The notes beneath the pieces were generated by a model, which was not told the origin of the DNA, ran no database searches, and saw only the letters and a list, made by a program, of their open reading frames with translations. DNA of 64,000 nt from assembly GCA_003446015.1 (NCBI GenBank), contig DMBU01000124.1:1-64000 (forward strand), given 5' to 3'. Of the stretch, positions 7,297-15,296 are shown one piece after another (within the stretch, counting starts at the first letter, position 1; every line of letters begins with the position of its first letter). The translations under genes and the position numbers were made by a program. Source of the stretch: Bacteroidales bacterium. Lineage in GTDB: Bacteria; Bacteroidota; Bacteroidia; Bacteroidales; UBA12077.

Positions 7297-7602
7297 ATGA
7301 CACAAAAAACATTCGCCGGGCTGAACCTGGAAGTTACAGATGAAGGTTACTTAGTAGATCCTTCAAAGTGGACAGAAGAAATTGCAAAAGAAATTGCAAA
7401 AGAAGAAAACATCGAATTAACAGAAAAACATTTTCAAGTGCTAAAGTATATACGTGAAAATGCTGATTCAGGATTAACCATTCGTAAAATCGGTAAATCG
7501 GGAATAGTTGATATCAAAGGATTTTATGATTTATTTCCAGGTGGACCATTGAAAATGTCAACAAAAATAGCAGGGATTAAAAAGCCAGCAAGTTGCGTAT
7601 AA
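7297..7602 (+). CDS. DsrC/TusE-family sulfur carrier with single C-terminal cysteine
   Basis: DsrC/TusE proteins carry sulfur as a persulfide on a flexible C-terminal arm. Seen: 101 residues, the family core (about 40-85) with LTIRKIGKS and FYDLFPGGP, and the arm ending KIAGIKKPASCV, with the conserved cysteine next to last. The second arm cysteine of true DsrC, ten residues earlier, is replaced by Thr. The protein is therefore of the TusE or DsrC-like single-cysteine type and cannot form the DsrC intramolecular trisulfide. It lies 31 bp after the DUF1641 gene and 17 bp before dsrE2. I infer that it receives sulfane sulfur from SQR or from DsrE2. Confidence 0.87.
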   Translation: MTQKTFAGLNLEVTDEGYLVDPSKWTEEIAKEIAKEENIELTEKHFQVLKYIRENADSGLTIRKIGKSGIVDIKGFYDLFPGGPLKMSTKIAGIKKPASCV

Positions 7603-7619
7603 TTTAAGGAGATAAAATT

Positions 7620-8123
7620 ATGACAGAAAAGAAAGATACACAAGTAAAAAAGGTGGCAATCATCTGTGCTAAAGCTGCACTTGAGGATGTATATGCTGCA
7701 TTGGTTATGGCAAATGGAGCCGTAATGGAAGGAATGGAAGCAAAAGTGTTTTTCACCTTCTTTGGTTTAGATGCTATTACTAAAAAGCAAATGAATAAAC
7801 TCCATACTACAACTGTAGGAAACCCAGGAATGCGTATGCCCGGTGGATTGCCATTTCCAACATTATTAGGAACGATCCCTGGTGTTGAAGCCGGAGTTTC
7901 TGCGATGATGCGAAGTCAAATGGAAAAGCTTGATATCCCTCCTGTTGACGAATTTTTGGATATGATTACTGCTGGTGGTGGCGAAATTTACGCTTGTAAA
8001 TTAGCTGTTGATATGTTTAAATTAAAGAAAGAAGATTTAAGCGATCATGTAATTGATATTATTACTATTGGTGATTTTTATGCTATGGCTGGAGGTGAAG
8101 GTTCTCAAGTTATCTTTACTTAA
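7620..8123 (+). CDS. DsrE2-type (DsrE/F/H family) sulfurtransferase
   Basis: Seen: 167 residues with the DsrE-fold start KKVAIICAKAALEDVYAAL, the family-typical KVFFTFFGLDAI at about 42-53, and EIYACKLAVDMF, whose C126 occupies the conserved sulfur-carrying position. A second cysteine is C16. Known: DsrE2 proteins bind persulfide and pass sulfur to TusA or DsrC-type carriers, and are often membrane-associated. A strong Shine-Dalgarno AAGGAG at 7606-7611, eight bases before the ATG, is unusual for this phylum and suggests high expression. It is the last gene of the operon and is followed by a terminator. No TusA or heterodisulfide-reductase-like genes accompany it here. Confidence 0.85.
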   Translation: MTEKKDTQVKKVAIICAKAALEDVYAALVMANGAVMEGMEAKVFFTFFGLDAITKKQMNKLHTTTVGNPGMRMPGGLPFPTLLGTIPGVEAGVSAMMRSQMEKLDIPPVDEFLDMITAGGGEIYACKLAVDMFKLKKEDLSDHVIDIITIGDFYAMAGGEGSQVIFT

Positions 8124-8144
8124 ACTATATTTTTAAATAGAGGA

Positions 8145-8173
8145 AGCTGGCCATTTAAGGTCAGCTTTTTTTT
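8145..8173 (+). terminator. terminator of the SQR-dsrE2 operon
   Basis: AGCTGGCC at 8145-8152 pairs with GGTCAGCT at 8159-8166 (one G-T pair), with a 6-base loop and a run of T. Confidence 0.85.
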
Positions 8174-8614
8174 ATTTATTAATCTGATGACATGTGTTCT
8201 TTATACCAAAAGATTTCTAAATTACTTAATAGGAGCTTATAGATAGTCATAAAACTAAGAAAGCCACCTCAATTTATGTTGAGATGGCTTTCAACCTTTT
8301 TGCAAATCATGAGAATTTTTAATTTATTGATAGCATACAAATAACCCTAATTTTTATTTGCAAAGGTTTAATGAATCCTATGAAGAAAATCCTAATATCA
8401 TTATTGAAATTTAAAAAGGCGGAGAAGATATTTTCAGAATCAGGTTCATCACATTTAAATCGGCTTAATTTTAGAGGCATATACTATAAATCCTAATCCT
8501 TATTAAACCAACTCCGCCATATATTGCTCTTGCTTATATGATAAGCTTACTTAAATATACCCTATTTGGATAAACATTTTTTCTTTTAAAGTGTTAGTTA
8601 TTAAAAGAAAACTT
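8174..8614. other. gene-free intergenic stretch
   Basis: No convincing reading frame lies in these 441 bases. They hold a strong hairpin at 8259-8292 and a widely spaced 7-bp inverted repeat (GGCGGAG at 8418-8424, CTCCGCC at 8512-8518). A small RNA, the remains of a lost gene, or a long leader of the next gene are possible. Confidence 0.5.
8259..8301 (+). terminator. strong hairpin, possible terminator or small-RNA 3' end
   Basis: A 14-bp stem with one mismatch (8259-8272 with 8279-8292) closes a 6-base loop and is followed by AACCTTTTT. It lies about 90 bp beyond the operon terminator, so it either backs that up or ends a separate short transcript. Confidence 0.45.
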
Positions 8615-9193
8615 ATGGCATTTACATTACAAATAGGTGAAAGCGCACCTGATTTCAAGTTACCAGCAACGAATGGTAAAACATATGAGTTGTCGGATTT
8701 TAAAAGCAAATTGTTAGTTATATTCTTCACATGTAACCATTGCCCTTATGTTATTGGTTCTGATGAGGTAACCAGAAAAACTGCTGATAAATTCACACCC
8801 AAAGGAGTTCAATTTGTGGGTATAAATTCAAACAGTAAAAATACATACAAGGAGGACAGCTTCCCAAATATGGTTAACCGAATGAAAGAACATAATTTCC
8901 CTTGGATTTATTTACACGATGAATCTCAGGAAATTGCTTATGATTACGGTGCTTTAAGAACTCCTCACTTTTTTGTCTTTAATGAATCGCGGCAATTGAT
9001 CTATACTGGAAGAGCTGTTGATAATCCAAAAGACACAACAAAAATTACGGTTAACGATTTAGAAAATGCACTAAATAGCTATCTTGAAGGAAAAGATATT
9101 TGCCCCAAGGTAACAAATCCAATTGGTTGCAATATAAAATGGGAAGGTAAAGATGCTCATTGGATGCCTGCAGATGCTTGTGATCTTATCTAA
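8615..9193 (+). CDS. redoxin-family thioredoxin-fold protein (CNHCPY type)
   Basis: Seen: an AhpC/TSA-like thioredoxin fold with APDFKLP near the N-terminus and the CxxC motif in FFTCNHCPYV (C40, C43). A family-typical TPHFFVF carries the cis-Pro. Three further cysteines lie near the C-terminus (DICPK, IGCNI, DACDL). There is no signal peptide, so it is cytoplasmic. I use the ATG at 8615 (192 residues); a GTG at 8591 is in frame but adds a stretch not typical of the family. Role inferred as thiol-disulfide or peroxide reduction. A paralogue with a signal peptide is at 41345. It follows the sulfur operon but has its own upstream region. Confidence 0.85.
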   Translation: MAFTLQIGESAPDFKLPATNGKTYELSDFKSKLLVIFFTCNHCPYVIGSDEVTRKTADKFTPKGVQFVGINSNSKNTYKEDSFPNMVNRMKEHNFPWIYLHDESQEIAYDYGALRTPHFFVFNESRQLIYTGRAVDNPKDTTKITVNDLENALNSYLEGKDICPKVTNPIGCNIKWEGKDAHWMPADACDLI

Positions 9194-9207
9194 TTAAAAT
9201 AGTTGAT

Positions 9208-9462
9208 TTAATTTGAGCTTAGTTTTTCTTCTTGTTGCCTTTCTTCAATATATTGGTCAATTCTTGAAAGGTCAGTTATCACTTCAATTTTGAGGATTTT
9301 ATCTGAGAGAACAGAGTAATATACTTCAACAAAAAAATCTTCTACTGAGTAAAGGTTCAATAATTGATTTCCTTTTTTAATTTGGGTTAAATGTTTCCCC
9401 TTGCTAATCAAAATCATCCCTTGCTCAGCAAAATTCATTTCACGGAAATCATCTCTTGTCAT
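9208..9462 (-). CDS. small conserved-type hypothetical protein
   Basis: The product has 84 residues, is soluble and charged, and has no signal peptide, cysteine or known motif. The middle (LLNLYSVEDFFVEVYYSVLSDKILKIEVI) looks like a beta sheet. It resembles small hypotheticals common in Bacteroidota, which I recognise only by general pattern. It is convergent with the redoxin gene, 14 bp from its stop. Its codon use looks like that of its neighbours, so I take it as real. Function unknown. Confidence 0.65.
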   Translation of the reverse strand: MTRDDFREMNFAEQGMILISKGKHLTQIKKGNQLLNLYSVEDFFVEVYYSVLSDKILKIEVITDLSRIDQYIEERQQEEKLSSN

Positions 9463-9535
9463 AGTTTAATTTTAATTGTTATTTACCGAATTATTATACA
9501 AAAAAGACGGCAGAATGTTTACTAAAAAAATAGAA

Positions 9536-9787
9536 TCAAGGATTAATTCCTTCTAAAGATGCTAAAATTTGATAAGCTTCCAGATTGCTTTCACCACAAA
9601 ATAGTTTTTCTGCTTTAAAACCTCCACAGACTTTTGGCCTTTCAGGTGAAGTAAATAGTTTACAACTTAAATCATCATTTAACTGAATACAGGTTACTCC
9701 TGCAGGCTTCCCGTTTGGCATACCGGGAATAGACGATGAAATAGAAGGATAAATACAACAGGCCCCGCACCCTTTTCTACAATCCAT
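9536..9787 (-). CDS. YkgJ-family cysteine-cluster protein
   Basis: The 83-residue product begins MDCRKGCGACCIYPSIS and has further cysteines in GVTCIQL, LSCKLF, PKVCGGF and LFCGES. This pattern of eight cysteines belongs to the zinc- or iron-sulfur-binding YkgJ (CxxCxxCC) family, whose function is poorly known. The open frame extends upstream to 10057, but that part overlaps the preceding gene and does not resemble the family. The ATG at 9785-9787 starts right at the cysteine cluster. It probably ends a minus-strand transcript that begins at 12354. Confidence 0.8.
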   Translation of the reverse strand: MDCRKGCGACCIYPSISSSIPGMPNGKPAGVTCIQLNDDLSCKLFTSPERPKVCGGFKAEKLFCGESNLEAYQILASLEGINP

Positions 9788-9893
9788 GAAATTCTCAATT
9801 TTTGAAGGCGCAATAATACGTATTTCAGATTGATTTAAACAAAAAGACGCAGAAATTATTCTGCGCCCTTCAATATCTTTTAATAAAAACAGT

Positions 9894-11084
9894 CTATTTG
9901 ATCTTTTGTGTATAAGTAAATTTTTCTGCTGGATTCCATGATTTTCCATCATCTGTTGAGACTTTTTCAACAATTGAAAAACTGCCATCATCAGCTTTGC
10001 TAATTGTGTATTGTGTTTTTTGACTATCTTCTTTTGCTGTACTTCCAAAATTAACATTTGTGTTGTCTAAAATTAATTCCCCATTATTAAAATCACCCTC
10101 GAAGATATCTATCTCAGAATACAAATCATTAAAAACGGCTAATTTATATCTACCTGTTGATAGGCTATAAGTATAATTCAAAATTTTGGTCATAGGAAAT
10201 GTCACCTCATAGCTAATGTTTTCTCTTAACCTGTTAACAGCTTCAAAATCAATTTTTGAAGAAGTACTTCCAACATTAAACCAATCACCTCTTCTGCCCG
10301 ACCAAACATCTACTTTTACATCCCATTCACCTGACATAAATTCAAGTTTCTCTATTTCCTTACTCTTAGGAAATTCAAATATTGATTTGTTAATTTCAGG
10401 ATTGAGCTCAATATTTTCGATTACAGTAACCCTGTTACGCTGCCAGAAAGTTCTTTCAATGTAGAAAGGTATAACAAGGCCATCTATAGTTCTGAAATCA
10501 TCAAAGTAAGATTCTGAAGGAAGACCTCTTGCAAAATCAATCCAATCCGATTCGCATTTGTATTCGAGATAAGTTTCTGAATTAAGATACCATGTTTCCG
10601 TTTTCCCATTTACGCGTGTTAGTTTTAGTACAAAAGCATCTATCCCGTCGATATTTTCTTTACCAACATATTCTACCTTATTCCCTCTCTCATTATACTT
10701 ATAAAATGGAGTGAAGAATTCAGCTTTTTGCATTAAAACATTTTTTTCAGCTAAATTAATTTTTCGTGGAAAAAGTATTTCCTGCCAGGGATCAATTGTC
10801 CATCCCTCTTTCCCGTCGAAACCTTCAATTAGTTTATGTTGTCCTAAATAATATTCACTATAATAGGATCCTGAACTTGTTTTAACACTAAAAAAGTCTT
10901 TTACTTCACTAAATCCGGTAAACTGACCATTAATTTTCACTGACTCTAACTTATCCCATTTTTCAGCACCACCATGAGCTGCAATATGTTTAGCAATAAT
11001 CTCATCTGCGTTTTGAGCTATTAGTAAAAAAGGAGAGCAAATGAACACAAGTAGAGTTATTATTTGAACTAGTTTTTTATTCAT
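9894..11084 (-). CDS. exported LolA-like protein with C-terminal DUF1579-like domain
   Basis: Seen: a signal peptide of about 23 residues ending at LLIAQ, then a domain resembling outer-membrane lipoprotein sorting proteins (about 25-245), with ADEIIAKHIAAHGGAEKWDKLESVKINGQ, EGFDGKEGW and DAFVLKLTRVNGKTETWYLNSETYLEYK. The second part, from about 250 (LEFMSGEWDVKVDVWSGRRG), resembles DUF1579, a beta-sandwich lipid-binding-like fold. At 396 residues it is a two-domain fusion. It lies 40 bp after the PQQ-like propeller gene on the same strand, so both are likely co-expressed in the periplasm. A role in carrying lipids or lipoproteins is inferred only from fold. Confidence 0.7.
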   Translation of the reverse strand: MNKKLVQIITLLVFICSPFLLIAQNADEIIAKHIAAHGGAEKWDKLESVKINGQFTGFSEVKDFFSVKTSSGSYYSEYYLGQHKLIEGFDGKEGWTIDPWQEILFPRKINLAEKNVLMQKAEFFTPFYKYNERGNKVEYVGKENIDGIDAFVLKLTRVNGKTETWYLNSETYLEYKCESDWIDFARGLPSESYFDDFRTIDGLVIPFYIERTFWQRNRVTVIENIELNPEINKSIFEFPKSKEIEKLEFMSGEWDVKVDVWSGRRGDWFNVGSTSSKIDFEAVNRLRENISYEVTFPMTKILNYTYSLSTGRYKLAVFNDLYSEIDIFEGDFNNGELILDNTNVNFGSTAKEDSQKTQYTISKADDGSFSIVEKVSTDDGKSWNPAEKFTYTQKIK

Positions 11085-11124
11085 AATATCTATTTTTTTG
11101 TACTGTTTAATTTAAAAACGATTA

Positions 11125-12354
11125 TTATAAAACATAACAAGCCATTTCGGTAAGATTTCTCACATATAACTTTCCATTAGCAAAAGATGGTGCTGTCCAA
11201 GATTTCCCCTTAATAGCTTGAAAGCTCCCTTGTTCTGTGTACGAATCTGAAGTAGCTTTTATTTGAATGAGTTTGCCTGTATCAGAAAGCACCATTAATT
11301 TATTATCTACAATAATTAAACTTCCTTTCCCAAACCCTCTTTTTGTCCACTTTTTTTCACCTGTCTCAGCCGATATACATTGCAATGCGGCTATATGAAA
11401 ACCATAAATATTCCCTTTATAATAAACACATGAACTATAATCAGCTTTCATTGTGCTCCCTCTTAAAAATTCTTTTGGTTTATTATCATTTATCTCCAAA
11501 ATTATAAATCCAGCAGCAGCTGTTGATACAAAGATTTTGTTTTGTTCAATAACAACAGGCATACTCATAGCAGACCTAACAGGAGTTTTGTATGTCCAAA
11601 GGGTGTCTCCTTTTGAGTTATACGAATAAATAAATCCTCCATTCGCGAATATTATTTGATTCTGCCCCTCTATATTCGCTAAAACTGGAGAGCTATAATG
11701 AGCGTTTCCATTTGCTTTGGTCCATTTTACTTCACCAGTTTTTTTATTAAATGCTGCAAAAGCATGAGAATCTGTTCCTCCAACTTCCATAATTAATATA
11801 TCATCAACCAACAAAGGTGAAGTTGAATATCCCCAGCGAGGTCTTGTGCTTCCAAACTCCTTAACAAAATCAACCTGCCATATATTTTTTCCATCTTTTA
11901 TAGTTGTAGCAGTAAGTTTACCTAAAGCACTAAAACTATAAATGAATTCTTCATCGACCGCAGGAGTCGATCTTGAACCATTCCCCCAACCGTCAACATC
12001 AATAAATATAGAATCAACCTGTGATCTCCATATTTCATTACCAGTTTTTGCATCAAAGGCAGCAACAAATTCAAATCCTGAAACAGAATCAATTTTTTCA
12101 CTTAGCATTGTATAAATCTTATTTCCTGAAACAGTTATTTCAGAAAAAGCTGAACCAATATCTTTTTTCCATTGCATTTGATATGATCCTTCAAAGAGAG
12201 TATCCTTAATGCTTGCATTTAAAGCAAGCCCATTTCTTTCGGAACCCCTAAACTGATTCCAGTTTGTATTTTCATTTTGTTGTGAATTTGCATTATCGGG
12301 ATGAATAATCCCCAAAACTATAAGAATAGAAATGCCAAATATTTTTCTTTTCAT
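11125..12354 (-). CDS. exported PQQ-like beta-propeller protein
   Basis: Seen: a signal peptide of about 24 residues, then repeated propeller blades with the AFDAKTGNEIWRSQVD, AFNKKTGEVKWTKANG and CISAETGEKKWTKRG motifs (G-x-x-x-W). The WNQFRGSERNGLA start is typical of the BamB/PQQ-like class found in Planctomycetes and Bacteroidota. No cofactor-binding residues can be assigned, so it is more likely a protein-interaction scaffold than a dehydrogenase. It begins the minus-strand group with the LolA-like and YkgJ genes. The product has 409 residues and a complete propeller. Confidence 0.82.
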   Translation of the reverse strand: MKRKIFGISILIVLGIIHPDNANSQQNENTNWNQFRGSERNGLALNASIKDTLFEGSYQMQWKKDIGSAFSEITVSGNKIYTMLSEKIDSVSGFEFVAAFDAKTGNEIWRSQVDSIFIDVDGWGNGSRSTPAVDEEFIYSFSALGKLTATTIKDGKNIWQVDFVKEFGSTRPRWGYSTSPLLVDDILIMEVGGTDSHAFAAFNKKTGEVKWTKANGNAHYSSPVLANIEGQNQIIFANGGFIYSYNSKGDTLWTYKTPVRSAMSMPVVIEQNKIFVSTAAAGFIILEINDNKPKEFLRGSTMKADYSSCVYYKGNIYGFHIAALQCISAETGEKKWTKRGFGKGSLIIVDNKLMVLSDTGKLIQIKATSDSYTEQGSFQAIKGKSWTAPSFANGKLYVRNLTEMACYVL

Positions 12355-12508
12355 CTAATTTTTATTTTTATGATTAATAAAATTTATCGATTATAAAGAC
12401 TTAAAATTTCTTAATAAGTTTAATTGATGCAAAGAGTTATGAAATTATATTGTGAGAAGGAATATGCTTTCTATTTTAAACGATTATTTTCAAACTGTGT
12501 CTAAAATC

Positions 12509-12516
12509 TAATTTTG
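12509..12516 (+). promoter_or_regulatory. putative -7 promoter element of first FtsX gene
   Basis: TAATTTTG fits TAnnTTTG and lies 23 bp before the ATG at 12540. No clear -33 element is seen. Confidence 0.4.
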
Positions 12517-12539
12517 TTATTTACCCTAAAAAAATAAAT

Positions 12540-14948
12540 ATGTTTTTAAGTTACCTTAATATAGCTCTTCGAAACTTCTGGAAACAACGTGTGTATACCT
12601 TAATTAATATTCTCGGTTTGTCGGTTGGGATAGCTTGTTTTATTGGCATAGTTGCTTATACAAATAACGAATTAAACTACGATAGGCATCACGAGAGTGC
12701 AGAAAACATATTTCGGATTAAGCTTATTGGTGATATGTCTGGGACAGCTTTTGAAGCAGCTGTAACCGGAGCTCCTGTTGGGAAAATATTGTACGAAGAA
12801 CTTCCGGAGGTAATATTGTATACCCGTTTAATTCAGTATCCTCGTGCAATTCTTTTCGATTACAACAATAAAAAGATATATCAGGACGGAATTATTTATG
12901 CCGATTCATCATTTTTTAGCATGTTTAGTTATGATCTTATTGGAGATCCGGATAAAGCTCTTCAAGAACCATATTCTCTTGTTTTTACAGAAAGTGCTGC
13001 CAAAAAGTATTTTGGAGATGAAGATCCGATAGGAAAAATAATAAAATGGGATAACCAAACAGATTATACAGTGAAGGCTGTAATTAAAGAGCCCATAAAA
13101 AATACTCATATTGGATTTCAGGTTTTAGTTAGTCGGGCAAGTTTGTATAGTAATCCTCGATATGAAAGTGTGTATAATCATATGTTTGGCTTTACTAATA
13201 TTAATTATATAAAATGCAATAACAATAATATTGAAGAGTTAAACACAAAAATCGGGGAGGTGTTTGAAGATCATGCAGGAGCAAGTATGCGTGAATTTGG
13301 TGCAAATCTCACACTGGAACTACAACCAATAACAGATATTCATTTGAAATCTAATATAACACATGAAATTGAGCCCAATGGTAATATAACAACAGTTTAT
13401 ATATTCATAGTGGTGGCGATTCTTATTATATTAATATCTTCAATAAATTACATAAATCTCTCAGTTGCAAATTCATCAACAAGAACACTGGAAGTTGGCA
13501 TCAGAAAAATGTTTGGAGCAAATAAAAAAGCACTTTTCATCCAATTTTTAAGTGAGTCAATTGTATTGGTCTTATTAAGTTTTGGACTTAGTCTATTGAT
13601 TCTAAAACTTATTAGTCCTCTGTTTAATACAATAACGACCAAATCTTTTGGTTTTATTCTTAGTCAAAATATAAATTACTGGCAAATTCTTTTACTAGTC
13701 CCTGTAATTGGCATATTTGCGGGGTCCTATCCTTCTTTTTATTTATCGTCGCTAAAACCAATTAAGATTTTAAAAGGAATAGCCACTTCGGGAAACCACA
13801 AATCCATTTTCCGAAATTCAATGATTATTATTCAATTTGTCATTTCAATTTTCTTGCTAAGTAGCACGTGGTTAATTTATAAGCAAATGAATTATATTCA
13901 GAATAAAAATCTTGGATTTAAAAAAGAAAACACCATTGTTGCCTCCTTACGAAATATGGAAATGATTTCGCAATTCGAAACCCTTAAAAACGAAATGCTT
14001 CGAACTCCCGGAGTAATAGATATAAGTGCCTCATCGAGTTATTTAGGAAGCTTTAATCAACGAAGAGGATTTTACAAAGATGGCGTTTCGAGAAAAGAAA
14101 TGATGATGATCCTGAACTTACAGTGTGACGATAATTTCTTGGAGATGATGAATATAGAGCTTAAAGAAGGCCGCTATTTTCAAAAGGATTCAGAATCAGA
14201 GCAAAATAGAATTATTGTAAATGAGACTCTGGTAAAAGAATTTGGAATTGAAAATCCTATAGGGAAAGCATTTCGATTACCCGCAAATGAAGATCAGGCC
14301 GACGAATCGAGCGATCCTAAATTAGAAATTATAGGAGTATGTAAGGACTTTCATTATTCATCTTTACACGAAACAATAAAGCCAATAATTATTTGGAAAG
14401 ATGAATCCTTGCGTCGATATGTATCCATTAAAATTGATGGGAAAAATGAAGCTGCAACCATAAATATGATTTCGAAAAAATGGAACGAAATATATCCTGA
14501 CTACCCGTTTGAATATTTCTTTTTACAAAATCAATATGATAATTTGTATAAAGCCGATGTAAAAGTTGGAAATGTTTTTACCGCATTTACTATTCTGGCA
14601 ATATTAATTGCCTGTTTGGGGATTTTTGGTTTAACATCTTATACTACCGAAAAAAGAACAAAAGAAATAGGTATTCGAAAAGTTTTAGGTGCAAATGCGT
14701 CTACTATTATGATACTTATAACCAAAGATTATATTATTCCTATTTTAATATCAGCAGTTATATCTATACCAATATCTTGGTATTTTATACAAAACTGGTT
14801 ACAAAACTTCTCTTATAGAATTAATATTCAATGGTTCATTTTCTTTTTTGCAACATTATTGGCTTTTTTAATAGCAGTAATTGCAATTAATAGTAAAGCA
14901 TACTTTGCGGCCAGAAAAAACCCTGTTGAATCAATTCGTTACGAATAG
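12540..14948 (+). CDS. FtsX/MacB-type ABC transporter permease
   Basis: Seen: 802 residues with an N-terminal membrane segment (YTLINILGLSVGIACFIGIVAY), a MacB-like periplasmic core, three segments in the middle (about 280-410), a second core and three C-terminal segments. This is the usual duplicated plan of Bacteroidota FtsX-type permeases. The motifs GIRKMFGANKKALFIQFLSES and GIRKVLGANASTIMILITKDY mark the two FtsX domains. Known relatives export peptides or lipoproteins or act mechanically on the envelope, with a separate ATPase. No ATPase gene is next to it. A related but divergent permease follows 348 bp later. Substrate unknown. Confidence 0.88.
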   Translation: MFLSYLNIALRNFWKQRVYTLINILGLSVGIACFIGIVAYTNNELNYDRHHESAENIFRIKLIGDMSGTAFEAAVTGAPVGKILYEELPEVILYTRLIQYPRAILFDYNNKKIYQDGIIYADSSFFSMFSYDLIGDPDKALQEPYSLVFTESAAKKYFGDEDPIGKIIKWDNQTDYTVKAVIKEPIKNTHIGFQVLVSRASLYSNPRYESVYNHMFGFTNINYIKCNNNNIEELNTKIGEVFEDHAGASMREFGANLTLELQPITDIHLKSNITHEIEPNGNITTVYIFIVVAILIILISSINYINLSVANSSTRTLEVGIRKMFGANKKALFIQFLSESIVLVLLSFGLSLLILKLISPLFNTITTKSFGFILSQNINYWQILLLVPVIGIFAGSYPSFYLSSLKPIKILKGIATSGNHKSIFRNSMIIIQFVISIFLLSSTWLIYKQMNYIQNKNLGFKKENTIVASLRNMEMISQFETLKNEMLRTPGVIDISASSSYLGSFNQRRGFYKDGVSRKEMMMILNLQCDDNFLEMMNIELKEGRYFQKDSESEQNRIIVNETLVKEFGIENPIGKAFRLPANEDQADESSDPKLEIIGVCKDFHYSSLHETIKPIIIWKDESLRRYVSIKIDGKNEAATINMISKKWNEIYPDYPFEYFFLQNQYDNLYKADVKVGNVFTAFTILAILIACLGIFGLTSYTTEKRTKEIGIRKVLGANASTIMILITKDYIIPILISAVISIPISWYFIQNWLQNFSYRINIQWFIFFFATLLAFLIAVIAINSKAYFAARKNPVESIRYE

Positions 14949-15296
14949 TTTAGAAATACTTTTAACAGAAATTCTTTTCGAAATTTACATCGAGTATTTT
15001 TTGAAATTAATTAAATTTTAGTTGATTATATGCTCTTATTTCAGAAAATATTTTTCTTAATAGAATGCAAGTCTGTAGGTTAATATTGTATCAAATTCAC
15101 CTTAACATTTACCTTAAATAATTTTAACTCAAAAACTCACCCATAGACTTGTAAGTTTTAGATTTATTAAAAGACATTGCTTTCCTTCTGTTTGAAATTG
15201 TTAAAAATAAATTCAACAAACGATTCGTAGTTTAATTAAAAAGAATTATCCTTGTTATAGGTTTAAAATCAGAACCTTTTATTTATTTTAAATTCC
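14949..15296. other. AT-rich intergenic stretch
   Basis: These 348 bases hold no reading frame. The only structure seen is CAAGTCTGTAGG near 15068 facing CCATAGACTTG near 15141, an imperfect inverted repeat about 70 bp apart. The promoter of the second FtsX gene is presumably here but is not evident. Confidence 0.4.

Noticed and set aside
7297..8123. Evidence for dissimilatory sulfate or sulfite reduction
   Set aside because: DsrC- and DsrE-type names suggest it, but no dsrAB or sulfite-reductase complex genes are present, and the DsrC-type protein lacks the second cysteine that pathway needs.
8418..8518. GGCGGAG / CTCCGCC inverted repeat 87 bases apart
   Set aside because: Only seven pairs with a long unpaired middle; not enough to call an RNA gene or an insertion element.
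9788..10057. N-terminal extension of the YkgJ-type reading frame
   Set aside because: It overlaps the LolA-like gene in the same direction and lacks resemblance to the family; the ATG at 9787 begins exactly at the cysteine motif.
15068..15152. Imperfect inverted repeat CAAGTCTGTAGG / CCATAGACTTG
   Set aside because: Short stem, long loop, no T-run and no repeat copy seen; kept only as a note in the gap.
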